From DAIPJH01 sp036770365 (GTDB lineage Bacteria; Pseudomonadota; Alphaproteobacteria; Rickettsiales; UBA998): a DNA stretch of 64,000 nucleotides. The stretch covers positions 72,721-136,720 of the forward strand of contig DAIPJH010000007.1 in the NCBI GenBank assembly GCA_036770365.1. The letters run 5' to 3'. Positions 34,262 through 42,459 of the stretch are shown in pieces. Position numbers and translations under genes: made by a program. Numbering within the stretch: position 1 is the first letter of the stretch; every line of letters starts with the position of its first letter. The notes below the pieces were generated by a model. That model was not told the DNA's origin. It did no database searches and was given only the letters and a program-made list of their open reading frames with translations.

Positions 34262-36040
34262 ATGCCTAACGAACACTCTTCACACATCCCTACTTTTGAT
34301 GACTATGTAGCCGCTTACGCTGGCATCAAGCATATGACTGATATTGCAGCCAAAAATGCTCCGACGACACCTGAAGTCAAACAGAGCCGTGGCATGCTCT
34401 CGGCATTCGCCTATGAAGCACGCATGCATATCCTTCATAATGTCACGGAGGGGTCGCCCAATCATGATATTAAAGGGCGCATCGCAAAAGATTTTTTTCA
34501 GTCTGTACGTGTGTATGAAAAAAGAATGCTTATTACCCATGCTATTGTCCCTAGTAATCCTAACGCGTATTTGACATTTCATGCTCAGCAGATTTTTTCA
34601 CAAATACCCCATAATATTATTGAAGAAATGACGGATGGCACGAATCAAGATGTCATCGACGCAGGGCAAAAACCTGAGCTATTGGCAGCACGCATGTGGC
34701 TAAAACGTGAGATACTAACCCGCCCAGATACGCGAAATCTTTTAAGAACCCATAATAAAGCTCGTGCAGACCTCTATCTTCTTGGCACACACGATGAACA
34801 ACAACAAGCAAAGCGTCCTAGTGAAAATGAACCAGCATTTACTCAAGAAGAATTACAACATACCCCCCTTCTTCCTGCGGAAGAAGCCATGGCATCCGCG
34901 GCGTACACACGGAATTCATTAGATCATATTATGCAACGCCTTCTAAAAGCCATGCCATTTTCAGATAAGGATAAACAAGACATTGTAGGACATGCTATGC
35001 ATGACATTCTTGCGATGAAAGATTTGGATGAAGCTAGAAAAGTTGATTTTGATCCAACCATACAAGCAAGCAGCGATAGTGGTTATAATTGGGAAGAAAA
35101 ACATATTGATCCAACTCGCGCCATTGTTCCTATTATCCGCGCTAATTTAGATGCGTTTAACGGCGTCGAAAATTATTATAATAGCTATCACACGTTGCAC
35201 CCACCTCTCAACATGGATGAGGACGCAGTGGATTATGTGCATGAAATACTAGAAGATATTTACGAAGCGCAGCATAATGATAAAAGCACAAAACCCAAAG
35301 AACATGCAGCAATGCGTGCGGACGGGCTATCTGATATGATCAACCAACATGACCACACCCCCATTGATCCAGACAAAGATTTTCTTACCAATGCCATGGA
35401 AACATTACTGCGTGGTCTCAATCCTCGTGACCTTGACTTCATCTTGTCTAGTGACCAAATGGCGATGATGCACAAAAAAGACTATCGTAGTCTCGCACAC
35501 AGCCTTTACGCAGTACATTGTTTGGACGATGTGCAAACGGAGGTCTATCAACAAGAAGCTCATGAAGGTGACCCCAACCCCAAACTTCCACCGCAGATTG
35601 CCTCAGCATGGCACACCCTTGAAACGGTGAGTACTATGTTAGAAGTCATCAAAACAAGACAACCCAACGAAGACATTAGTCCTGATGTTATCACTATCAT
35701 GGAAAAGGAATTACACACACTGCAAGATAAAACCGCCACGGTCATTTTAGGACATTTTCATATCCATGAAGAATATATCAAACCCGCACTTGAAGCCATT
35801 CGTGAGCGCAACCAGCTCATCGTCCACAATGCCCCGCGTACAGATGACAATCCCATCACCTTCATCGAACAAGAAATGACCCCCAAATTAATACAAACAA
35901 CACAACGCGAGCTGTTACGTGCGCATCGCCATTTAGAAGACATTGGCGTGGTGACCTCTGGCACAGGACAAACCCATGTGGATCGTATTTTAGCGCGTGC
36001 CAAAGGCAATTCTCCTGATCAACCACGAAGTGTCTATTAA
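34262..36040 (+). CDS. Hypothetical protein, 592 aa
   Basis: A long, acidic, mostly helical protein with many His, Asp and Glu residues and no recognised domain, signal peptide or membrane segment. Low-complexity parts are few; the C-terminus (GTGQTHVDRILARAKGNSPDQPRSVY) looks flexible. TTGTCAT at 34193-34199 lies about 60 bases before the ATG, with a poor hexamer at the class spacing, so membership of the TTGTCAT promoter group is uncertain. It lies between gcdH and pgpA, both housekeeping genes, and is another candidate effector-type orphan. Confidence 0.7.
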   Translation: MPNEHSSHIPTFDDYVAAYAGIKHMTDIAAKNAPTTPEVKQSRGMLSAFAYEARMHILHNVTEGSPNHDIKGRIAKDFFQSVRVYEKRMLITHAIVPSNPNAYLTFHAQQIFSQIPHNIIEEMTDGTNQDVIDAGQKPELLAARMWLKREILTRPDTRNLLRTHNKARADLYLLGTHDEQQQAKRPSENEPAFTQEELQHTPLLPAEEAMASAAYTRNSLDHIMQRLLKAMPFSDKDKQDIVGHAMHDILAMKDLDEARKVDFDPTIQASSDSGYNWEEKHIDPTRAIVPIIRANLDAFNGVENYYNSYHTLHPPLNMDEDAVDYVHEILEDIYEAQHNDKSTKPKEHAAMRADGLSDMINQHDHTPIDPDKDFLTNAMETLLRGLNPRDLDFILSSDQMAMMHKKDYRSLAHSLYAVHCLDDVQTEVYQQEAHEGDPNPKLPPQIASAWHTLETVSTMLEVIKTRQPNEDISPDVITIMEKELHTLQDKTATVILGHFHIHEEYIKPALEAIRERNQLIVHNAPRTDDNPITFIEQEMTPKLIQTTQRELLRAHRHLEDIGVVTSGTGQTHVDRILARAKGNSPDQPRSVY

Positions 36041-36104
36041 GGCAATTGCAAGCACGCATAGCTTAGAGTATGGTAAGGTCTCTTTTAACCGCAGAGGTAT
36101 TTCC

Positions 36105-36629
36105 ATGACCACTCCAACACCAAGACCTCGCCTGATTGCCGTTATCAAAAATCCGTATGGCTGGCTGGCAACATGGTTTTTGTCAGGCATGTTCCCTAAA
36201 ATTTCAGGTACGGTGGGATCGCTTGCAGCCATTCCTTTTGCCTATTACCTTTACCAAGTAGGCAAAATGCCTTTATTAGCGGTGTGTGCAGTGGCAATTA
36301 CGGTGGTCGGGATCTATATCAGCAATCAATATATAAGCGCGTTTGGACGCGAAGATGACCCATCAGAAATCGTGATTGATGAAGTGGCAGGCATGTGGAT
36401 CGCTATGCTACCTACCATGAATGATAGCCTGTTTATCGCCTTGGCATTTATCTTTTTCCGCTTCTTTGATATCCTCAAACCATGGCCTATTTCATGGGCA
36501 GACAAAAAACTGCCACGAGGGCTAGGGGTGATGATGGATGATATCATTGCTGGGATTTTTGCCGCCGCATGTGTTTATGGCGCGCAGCAAGGTTTTATAC
36601 TCATGCTTATACGGTATAGCGGTGAATAA
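36105..36629 (+). CDS. pgpA: Phosphatidylglycerophosphatase A
   Basis: Dephosphorylates phosphatidylglycerol phosphate in the inner membrane. The 174-residue protein has GTVGSLAAIPFAYYL near 36, the catalytic DDPSEIVIDEVAGMWIAML near 86, and FRFFDILKPWPI, with about four hydrophobic segments. The ATG at 36105 has GAGGT upstream; the frame is open back into the preceding gene but family length supports this start. Its end overlaps pncC by eight bases, a common pgpA-cinA arrangement. Confidence 0.94.
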   Translation: MTTPTPRPRLIAVIKNPYGWLATWFLSGMFPKISGTVGSLAAIPFAYYLYQVGKMPLLAVCAVAITVVGIYISNQYISAFGREDDPSEIVIDEVAGMWIAMLPTMNDSLFIALAFIFFRFFDILKPWPISWADKKLPRGLGVMMDDIIAGIFAAACVYGAQQGFILMLIRYSGE

Positions 36630-37137
36630 TTCACCTTCACATCTCCTTGATATGGCGCGTAGCAAGGGTATATGGGTAGCAACAGCAGAGTCCTGCACGG
36701 GTGGCTTGATCGCTAGCACATTGACCAATGTTTCAGGTAGTTCGGATGTTTTTGCGTGTGGGTTTATCACCTATGCTAACGAGGCAAAGAAACATATGCT
36801 TGGCGTAACACCTGAAGACTTAACACAGTACGGAGCGGTAAGCGAACCGGTCGCACGTGCAATGAGTGAAGGTGCAGCCTTGCAACTTTATGAGATAATG
36901 CATGATGATAACAAAACATATCTCACCATTTCAGCTACAGGCATTGCGGGGCCAAAAGGGGGCAACGAAGAAAAACCTGTAGGTACGGTGCATATTGCAT
37001 GTAGTATTCTCACTCCCGCGCAACCTATCAGCACACAGCATGAGCATCATTTTTTTAAGGGTGAGCGCAACGAAATACGGACGCAGACCGTAAACGCAGC
37101 ACTAAACCTAATGATGCAGCAAATCGTCAACCTTTAA
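36622..37137 (+). CDS. pncC: Nicotinamide-nucleotide amidase (CinA C-terminal domain)
   Basis: Deamidates NMN to nicotinate mononucleotide in the pyridine nucleotide cycle. The 171-residue protein is the stand-alone CinA C-terminal domain: VATAESCTGGLIASTLTNVSGSSDVF with the catalytic Ser, GFITYANEAKKHMLGV, YGAVSEPVARAMSEGA and ISATGIAGPKGG. A GTG at 36622 inside the pgpA end is the natural start; an upstream ATG adds sequence read from another frame of pgpA. The N-terminal CinA domain is absent. Confidence 0.93.
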   Translation: MNNSPSHLLDMARSKGIWVATAESCTGGLIASTLTNVSGSSDVFACGFITYANEAKKHMLGVTPEDLTQYGAVSEPVARAMSEGAALQLYEIMHDDNKTYLTISATGIAGPKGGNEEKPVGTVHIACSILTPAQPISTQHEHHFFKGERNEIRTQTVNAALNLMMQQIVNL

Positions 37138-37139
37138 CG

Positions 37140-38006
37140 TTACGGCTTCGCCGCCGCCTCACCCACCAACCCCGAACATGCTGCTTCTATCGCTACTTTA
37201 GAGGTTTCGCGTGATAACATACGGTAATAGACCCAATTTCCCGCTGCAACTTTTGGTGTTTTACCTGCTTTTTTCTCTTCAAAATGCTTGGGAGTTATTT
37301 TTTGATACTCCGCAAAGAGACTTGGGTCTTTAAGTTTCAACTTTTCAAAATTATCCTCAATATACACTGACCATTCCAGCTCATTAGCATAGGTGGTGAT
37401 GCATGTCTGAAGCTCGTTCATTTCCGTCTTGAGTGTCCACGGTTTTTCACCCTTCAGCAATGGGCAACGCGTTTTTACAGGCACTGTACTGATAGTAGTT
37501 TTTTTGATTTTAGTATAATACAGGTCAGTAATACAGCCATCAATGCGTTCAAAAGATGGGGTAATATAATTGGTTAATGGTTTACGGTATGGGTCACTCG
37601 AATTCGCCCCTAAATACATAATCAATAACGTATCAAGCTCAGGAATCTTCAAATTATATTTCAAAAATGCGTCTTGATAGCTATCCCATCTTTTTTCAAC
37701 TTCAGCGGCGGGAGCGTCATTTTCAAGGGCGGCAATCAACAAGCTTAAATGCGCTTTACGCTCATATAACACCTGCGCCATCGAAGAAAACAATGATAAA
37801 CGCTTTTCTTCAGATTCTTTCATATGAGAGATATTATATTCAATTTCTCGCTGCATATTGGTATATTTGAACCCAATAAAACCTCCCACTACACTGGTAA
37901 GAAATACACCCATCACCGCTGTCCCCACAGGTCCAGCAAGTACATATTTTATCCAGTGATGAAAATTGGATTCTTTCCGTGGGGAAGTTTCGCGTTCTTT
38001 TGACAT
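37140..38006 (-). CDS. Membrane-anchored hypothetical protein, 288 aa
   Basis: A short basic N-terminus (MSKERETSPRKESN) is followed by one clear membrane helix at about 27-47 (GPVGTAVMGVFLTSVVGGFIGF). A long, charged, probably periplasmic helical domain follows, with an unusual Cys-containing middle (DGCITDLYY and RCPLLKGEKPW). No recognised family. The ATG at 38006 leaves a 20-base gap after the ferredoxin stop; a longer frame would overlap it. It is the last gene of the purB-ferredoxin transcript. Confidence 0.75.
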   Translation of the reverse strand: MSKERETSPRKESNFHHWIKYVLAGPVGTAVMGVFLTSVVGGFIGFKYTNMQREIEYNISHMKESEEKRLSLFSSMAQVLYERKAHLSLLIAALENDAPAAEVEKRWDSYQDAFLKYNLKIPELDTLLIMYLGANSSDPYRKPLTNYITPSFERIDGCITDLYYTKIKKTTISTVPVKTRCPLLKGEKPWTLKTEMNELQTCITTYANELEWSVYIEDNFEKLKLKDPSLFAEYQKITPKHFEEKKAGKTPKVAAGNWVYYRMLSRETSKVAIEAACSGLVGEAAAKP

Positions 38007-38025
38007 TCTGTATCCGCCTCTGGCT

Positions 38026-38361
38026 TTAATCCGCTTCTGGAGCAAGCGTCACGCGCAAGCCTTCCATCTCAGGTCTTAGCAGAATTTGACATGAAAGCCT
38101 CGAATTATCTTCAACATCGAACGCATCATCATACAAACGGTTGGTTTCTTCGTCCTCGCGTGCGGGTAATTTCTCTGTCCAATCTTTATCGACATAAACA
38201 TGACAGGTGGCACACTGACACGCACCGCCGCATTCTGCTTTGATCGGCAAGCCATAATCACGGATAACTTCCATCAAACGCCACCCCTCAAGCCCTGCAA
38301 GAGTATGTTCCTCGCCTTTGCGGTCAACTACGGTGACATTGATTATTTGTGCTTCGCTCAT
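38026..38361 (-). CDS. fdx: 2Fe-2S ferredoxin, adrenodoxin type
   Basis: A 111-residue electron carrier with the plant/adrenodoxin fold. Cluster ligands are in CGGACQCATCHVYVD (C-x5-C-x2-C) and the fourth Cys in SRLSCQILL. The adrenodoxin-like start VTVVDRKGEEHTLAG and VIRDYGLPIKAECGG are typical of the ferredoxins serving Fe-S assembly or P450s. Translationally coupled to purB by an ATGA overlap. Confidence 0.93.
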   Translation of the reverse strand: MSEAQIINVTVVDRKGEEHTLAGLEGWRLMEVIRDYGLPIKAECGGACQCATCHVYVDKDWTEKLPAREDEETNRLYDDAFDVEDNSRLSCQILLRPEMEGLRVTLAPEAD

Positions 38362-39659
38362 GATGCAAAAACCCGTTCAAAAATCGTGTCCACATGTTTA
38401 GTATGATAACCAAGATCAAATTTGCTACGGATTTCTGTTTCACCGAGTACGCCAACGACATCGACGTCCGCGAGAAGTTCAGTCAAGAAATCCTTACCTT
38501 CTGTCCAAACCTTCATCGCATTACGCTGTACCATCACGTAGGATTCTTCACGAGAGATACCTGCTTGTGTCAGCGCAAGCAATACGCGCTGCGAAAACAC
38601 AAGCCCACGCATTTGATTCATGTTTCGCGTCATGTTTTCAGGATAAACCACTAAATTTTCAACAAGTCCGACCAAACGGTTAAGCGCAAAATCTAATGTA
38701 ACCGTTGTATCTGGCGCAATCATACGTTCGACTGAGGAATGTGAAATATCACGCTCATGCCATAGTGCAACGTTTTCCATAGCAGGGACAACACTCATCC
38801 GCACCAAGCGTGCAAGCCCCGTCAAATTTTCAGAAAGCACAGGGTTGCGCTTGTGCGGCATCGCCGATGAACCTTTTTGTCCCTTAGAGAAAAACTCTTC
38901 GGCTTCCAGCACTTCAGTACGCTGCATATGACGAATCTCAATCGCCACATTTTCAATCGAGGAGGCAATCACACCCAGCACTGCAAAAAACATTGCATGA
39001 CGGTCACGTGGAATGACCTGCGTAGAAACAGGTTCAACATTCAAACCTAATTTTTTAGCCACATGTGCTTCAACGTGTGGGTCGATATTGGCAAATGTAC
39101 CCACCGCTCCTGAGATTGCACAGGTGGCAATCTCATCACGCGCCGCCACTAAACGTTCACGCCCACGCGCAAACTCCGCATAAAACCGTGCGAACTTCAA
39201 ACCCATCGTCACAGGTTCAGCATGAATTCCATGCGAACGTCCAATGCACGGCATATCTTTGGTCTCATACGCACGTTTTTTGAGAGCTGCCAAAACTCTG
39301 TCCATATCCGCAAGTAGCAAGTCCGCAGCTTGTTTAAGCTGCACCGCTAGACAGGTATCCAACACATCCGAACTGGTCATACCTTGATGCACAAAGCGTG
39401 AATCTTCTCCAATAAACTCCGCAAGATGCGTGAGGAATGCAATCACATCATGTTTGGTCACACGCTCAATTTCATCAATTTTATCCACATCAAACTGCGC
39501 TGGTGCATTTTTCCAGATATTTTCCGCCGCAGTCTTTGGGATCACGCCAAGCTCCGCCAGTGCGTCACACGCATGTGCCTCAATCTCAAACCAAATACGA
39601 AAACGGTTCTGTGGCTCCCAAATGGCGGTCATTTCGGGGCGTGAATAACGTGGAATCAT
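38358..39659 (-). CDS. purB: Adenylosuccinate lyase
   Basis: Purine biosynthesis lyase acting on SAICAR and adenylosuccinate. The 433-residue protein begins MIPRYSRPEMTAIWEPQNRF and has the conserved TSSDVLDT, GRSHGIHAEP and fumarase-superfamily loop SSAMPHKRNPVLSENL with the catalytic Ser. Length is that of the shorter B. subtilis and alphaproteobacterial type. First gene of a three-gene minus-strand unit. Confidence 0.97.
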   Translation of the reverse strand: MIPRYSRPEMTAIWEPQNRFRIWFEIEAHACDALAELGVIPKTAAENIWKNAPAQFDVDKIDEIERVTKHDVIAFLTHLAEFIGEDSRFVHQGMTSSDVLDTCLAVQLKQAADLLLADMDRVLAALKKRAYETKDMPCIGRSHGIHAEPVTMGLKFARFYAEFARGRERLVAARDEIATCAISGAVGTFANIDPHVEAHVAKKLGLNVEPVSTQVIPRDRHAMFFAVLGVIASSIENVAIEIRHMQRTEVLEAEEFFSKGQKGSSAMPHKRNPVLSENLTGLARLVRMSVVPAMENVALWHERDISHSSVERMIAPDTTVTLDFALNRLVGLVENLVVYPENMTRNMNQMRGLVFSQRVLLALTQAGISREESYVMVQRNAMKVWTEGKDFLTELLADVDVVGVLGETEIRSKFDLGYHTKHVDTIFERVFAS

Positions 39660-39748
39660 AATGCTAGCCTCTCTTAAATCTCTGCGAGGCGTTTAATCAT
39701 AATGGGGAGAGTTTGTAAAGGATAGAGAGGGATTATACTTCTCGCACA

Positions 39749-40051
39749 TCACCCAAAACCACGACCTCCACGCGTCGCTGGTCTACGATATGCATTATTT
39801 AAAGGAGAATTGGGTGTAGTCAACTCCTGAGCTATTTGCTCATAAGTGGTTGGGCTGCTCACTTCATGAGAAGCTAAGTTTTCTGGATTCGCTGGCGTTC
39901 CCGTCATAGTTCTTTTTGCAAAACTAAAGAGATTACCAAGCTGCTCCCAGATCATCAGCCCAAACTCTTTAACAACACCCCACACTACCGACGCGCTTAA
40001 TTTTGCACTATGACCTAAACGCCCCCAAAAACCTTGTTCTTCCATCGTCAT
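39749..40051 (-). CDS. Small hypothetical protein coupled to the deaminase
   Basis: A 100-residue protein whose ATG shares one base with the stop of the upstream deaminase-like gene (TAATG), so the two are translated together. Residues 10-45 form an amphipathic to hydrophobic stretch rich in Trp, Leu, Val and Phe (KLSASVVWGVVKEFGLMIWEQL). The remainder is Asn/Pro/Thr-rich and ends in RGGRGFG. No family recognised. By position it could be a partner, chaperone or immunity factor for the deaminase, but nothing in the sequence proves that. Confidence 0.65.
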   Translation of the reverse strand: MTMEEQGFWGRLGHSAKLSASVVWGVVKEFGLMIWEQLGNLFSFAKRTMTGTPANPENLASHEVSSPTTYEQIAQELTTPNSPLNNAYRRPATRGGRGFG

Positions 40052-41403
40052 TATGCCCTGTTTCTCGATTGCTCAAATTGTTGAGCCTTGGGATTTTGAA
40101 AAGCATAAGGCAATAGTTCTTTTATTGTCTTGCTAATCACATGTTCTTTAGGATCAAACTCCTTTGTTTCCGGATTATTAGGTAAAAAAACATGGATAGT
40201 CGCACCAGATCTATCCATGGTTTTACCAAATAAATCTAAAATCTGTGCCGCAGAACCACTACGAGGTGAAAACTTTTTGATAATTTCACGCGTTGCACCA
40301 TCAGGCATTTTAACAGAAATATCATCTGCCACGCCATCGGGATCACTAAGCGTTGCAAGTTCCTTTTGATTCAGGTTCACAATAAACACATCTGTTAATC
40401 GTTTGTTTGTTGATGAATTGATCATTGCACCAATAGCTTCAAATTCCGCAGAAGGCGTAGCTGGAGTTATCCCATCCTTAGAATGTTTACCCATATAGTA
40501 CTTGCCATCGGTTGCACGCACGATCGCTACCGTCAGTGATTTTGGTTTTATTTTTGATTTTTGGTAATAATCCTTTGCTGTATCCATCAACAATGTATTG
40601 ATTTCAGCCATAATATTGTCTGGTGTTGCCCCATCCGCCTTTTCAAGTGATTGTAACTCTACAAGTCTCTCTTTCTGAATCGCAGTACCGATAGCCTGCC
40701 ACGCACTAGGATTATGCATCCATTCATAACCTTGACGCACCATATTCTTTTTAGAGCTTGCGGCATCCCCAAGCTGTACTGACATATGCGGCAGAATATC
40801 TTGTATTTTTCTACTAAATACTCGGTTTGGCTCTATCTCGCTTGCCTCACGTTCATCATTTGGATTACCCTCAAGTAATGACATATCGCCATCATTTAAC
40901 GGAATCATATGGACAATAGTGTCCCCACCAAAACGAATTCTATTATTGTAGATCACATCAGAACAACTACCACAAGGTGAATTCAACTGACCTATATTAC
41001 CTAAAAACGCTTGACCAGCATCAAAATTGGCGCGCCCACCCATAAACCAAAGCTCTGTAATTTGAAGCTCTCTACCTTCATAACCGCGTGCCTCTGTTAT
41101 CGCATTTGCCTCAGCACAATTCCTTGTTATTTCAGAGTTTTGTAAATGCATGTTGGCTTGAAGAAACCATCTTCCTTGTTTGGTTCTTACTAATGCCGCA
41201 CCATGAAACATTGGCCCGCCTTGCTCATGATCCAAAGCATGGCGACGTTGCCCAGCCAGCAATTTGTTAACAATTGCCAGTCGCTTCTCCCCTTGGGTTT
41301 CCAAATCTTGAAGTTTATCCGTTAAGTCAACAAAATCTCCAAATGGCTCTTCATATCCAAGACGATTACTGCCATCTCCATCAGTGATTCTAATCTGTAC
41401 CAT
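40051..41403 (-). CDS. Tandem cytidine-deaminase-fold protein, second domain degenerate
   Basis: A 450-residue protein (from ATG 41403; a TTG at 41421 is also in frame). Residues about 66-170 look like a complete zinc cytidine deaminase domain. MFHGAALV is followed by the zinc/proton-shuttle motif NCAEANAI (Cys96, Glu98) and then SPCGSCSDVI (Cys144, Cys147), the same Cys-Ala-Glu and Pro-Cys-Gly-x-Cys pattern as in free-nucleoside deaminases. Residues about 290-420 repeat the layout (LTVAIVRATDGKYYM, SAEFEAIGAMI, SPRSGSAAQILDLF, IHVFLP), but all three zinc Cys are replaced. E. coli Cdd also has a second, inactive domain, yet spacing and length differ here. The N-terminal 60 residues are unique. 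Substrate could be a nucleoside, nucleotide or nucleic acid. Confidence 0.72.
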   Translation of the reverse strand: MVQIRITDGDGSNRLGYEEPFGDFVDLTDKLQDLETQGEKRLAIVNKLLAGQRRHALDHEQGGPMFHGAALVRTKQGRWFLQANMHLQNSEITRNCAEANAITEARGYEGRELQITELWFMGGRANFDAGQAFLGNIGQLNSPCGSCSDVIYNNRIRFGGDTIVHMIPLNDGDMSLLEGNPNDEREASEIEPNRVFSRKIQDILPHMSVQLGDAASSKKNMVRQGYEWMHNPSAWQAIGTAIQKERLVELQSLEKADGATPDNIMAEINTLLMDTAKDYYQKSKIKPKSLTVAIVRATDGKYYMGKHSKDGITPATPSAEFEAIGAMINSSTNKRLTDVFIVNLNQKELATLSDPDGVADDISVKMPDGATREIIKKFSPRSGSAAQILDLFGKTMDRSGATIHVFLPNNPETKEFDPKEHVISKTIKELLPYAFQNPKAQQFEQSRNRA

Positions 41404-41455
41404 TTTTAGCTTTCGTGGCAAAAATATCTGTTCACAAACCTTACATTTAAGGGTG

Positions 41456-41461
41456 ATTATA
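41456..41461 (-). promoter_or_regulatory. -10 box of the deaminase unit
   Basis: On the minus strand TATAAT, preceded by GT, lies 53 bases before the ATG at 41403. No good -35 is seen 17 bases upstream. A TTGTCAC element (41500-41494) lies further up, resembling the TTGTCAT motif of other genes but with different spacing. Confidence 0.4.
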
Positions 41462-41517
41462 ACATATTTTTGATGAAATCATGTGAAGTTATCGTGACAA
41501 TCACATAGGTACATGGT

Positions 41518-42414
41518 CTATTTCTTGATATAGACCGTGCCACGAACTTCGTTGCCTTTACCAATATATTCTACCGTATCAAAACTCATCAAACGCGCAA
41601 GCGCAATCCCGCGTCCATTTGGTTTGAGAACACGCAAAGGATCAATATCAAGATATTGAGTAAAATCAAAGCCATCCCCTTCATCGACAATGTCGATAAC
41701 GATGCGGTCGTCCCACTTTTCGTAAGATACAAAGGCACTACGATGTTTATATTCCGAAGCTTTAAGACGGCGATCAATTTCACGCTCCCATCGCCCTTCA
41801 ATCATCAATTGTGCTTTTTCATCACACGTAATACCAAGATTACCATGCTCCACCGCATTGACCATCAATTCCATCACTCCCAGCGCAACCACATCAGGTT
41901 GAGGAAAGCATAATGCAATAATAGGGGCAAGGCTGCGCACGTCTTCCATGGTACGAAATTTAAACCGACCATGTTCCAACAACCCTACAATCTGACGTGA
42001 TTGCCCAAGCTGCTGCTGCATACCCACGCGATCTTCTGTCTCTTTAATAGCAGAATGCACCAATGCTAATAGTAATTCTTTACGGTAAGGCTTAGTAAGA
42101 TAATAAAAAACTCCGGCATTGATGCCTTGCATCACTTCTTCTTGCGAAGCGGCGGCGGTCTGCATCACCACAGGAATATGAGAATAACGGGGATCAGCAT
42201 TCAAATTTTCCATAAATGTCATGCCATCCATCACAGGCATCATACGGTCAAGCACGATCACTTGAAAATTTTTGTGTGCTTCAAGAAGTTTCCACGCTTC
42301 CAAACCATTTTCAGCACTCATAGTCTCATAACCAGCATCCGCCAGATATTCTTCTAAGATATCACGGTTAACCTCTTCATCATCCACAACCAAGATTTTT
42401 GCAGCTTTTTCCAT
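41518..42414 (-). CDS. Response regulator with HATPase (RsbW-like) output
   Basis: A 298-residue two-domain protein. Residues 5-120 are a CheY-like receiver (KILVVDDEE, phosphorylatable Asp56 in VIVLDRMMPVMDG, Lys in YLTKPYRKE). Residues about 145-298 are a GHKL ATPase of the anti-sigma type: ELMVNAVEHGN (N box), DIVDEGDGFDF and GRGIALARLM, with no His-phosphorylation domain. Such proteins act as phosphorylation-controlled serine kinases or anti-sigma factors in partner switching. The STAS and PP2C proteins a few genes away are natural partners (inference). It follows the hybrid kinase gene by 45 bases, which may phosphorylate it. Confidence 0.88.
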   Translation of the reverse strand: MEKAAKILVVDDEEVNRDILEEYLADAGYETMSAENGLEAWKLLEAHKNFQVIVLDRMMPVMDGMTFMENLNADPRYSHIPVVMQTAAASQEEVMQGINAGVFYYLTKPYRKELLLALVHSAIKETEDRVGMQQQLGQSRQIVGLLEHGRFKFRTMEDVRSLAPIIALCFPQPDVVALGVMELMVNAVEHGNLGITCDEKAQLMIEGRWEREIDRRLKASEYKHRSAFVSYEKWDDRIVIDIVDEGDGFDFTQYLDIDPLRVLKPNGRGIALARLMSFDTVEYIGKGNEVRGTVYIKK

Positions 42415-42459
42415 GACATTTCCTCACTTATTAAAAAATTTTTTATTTCTCTTCACACG

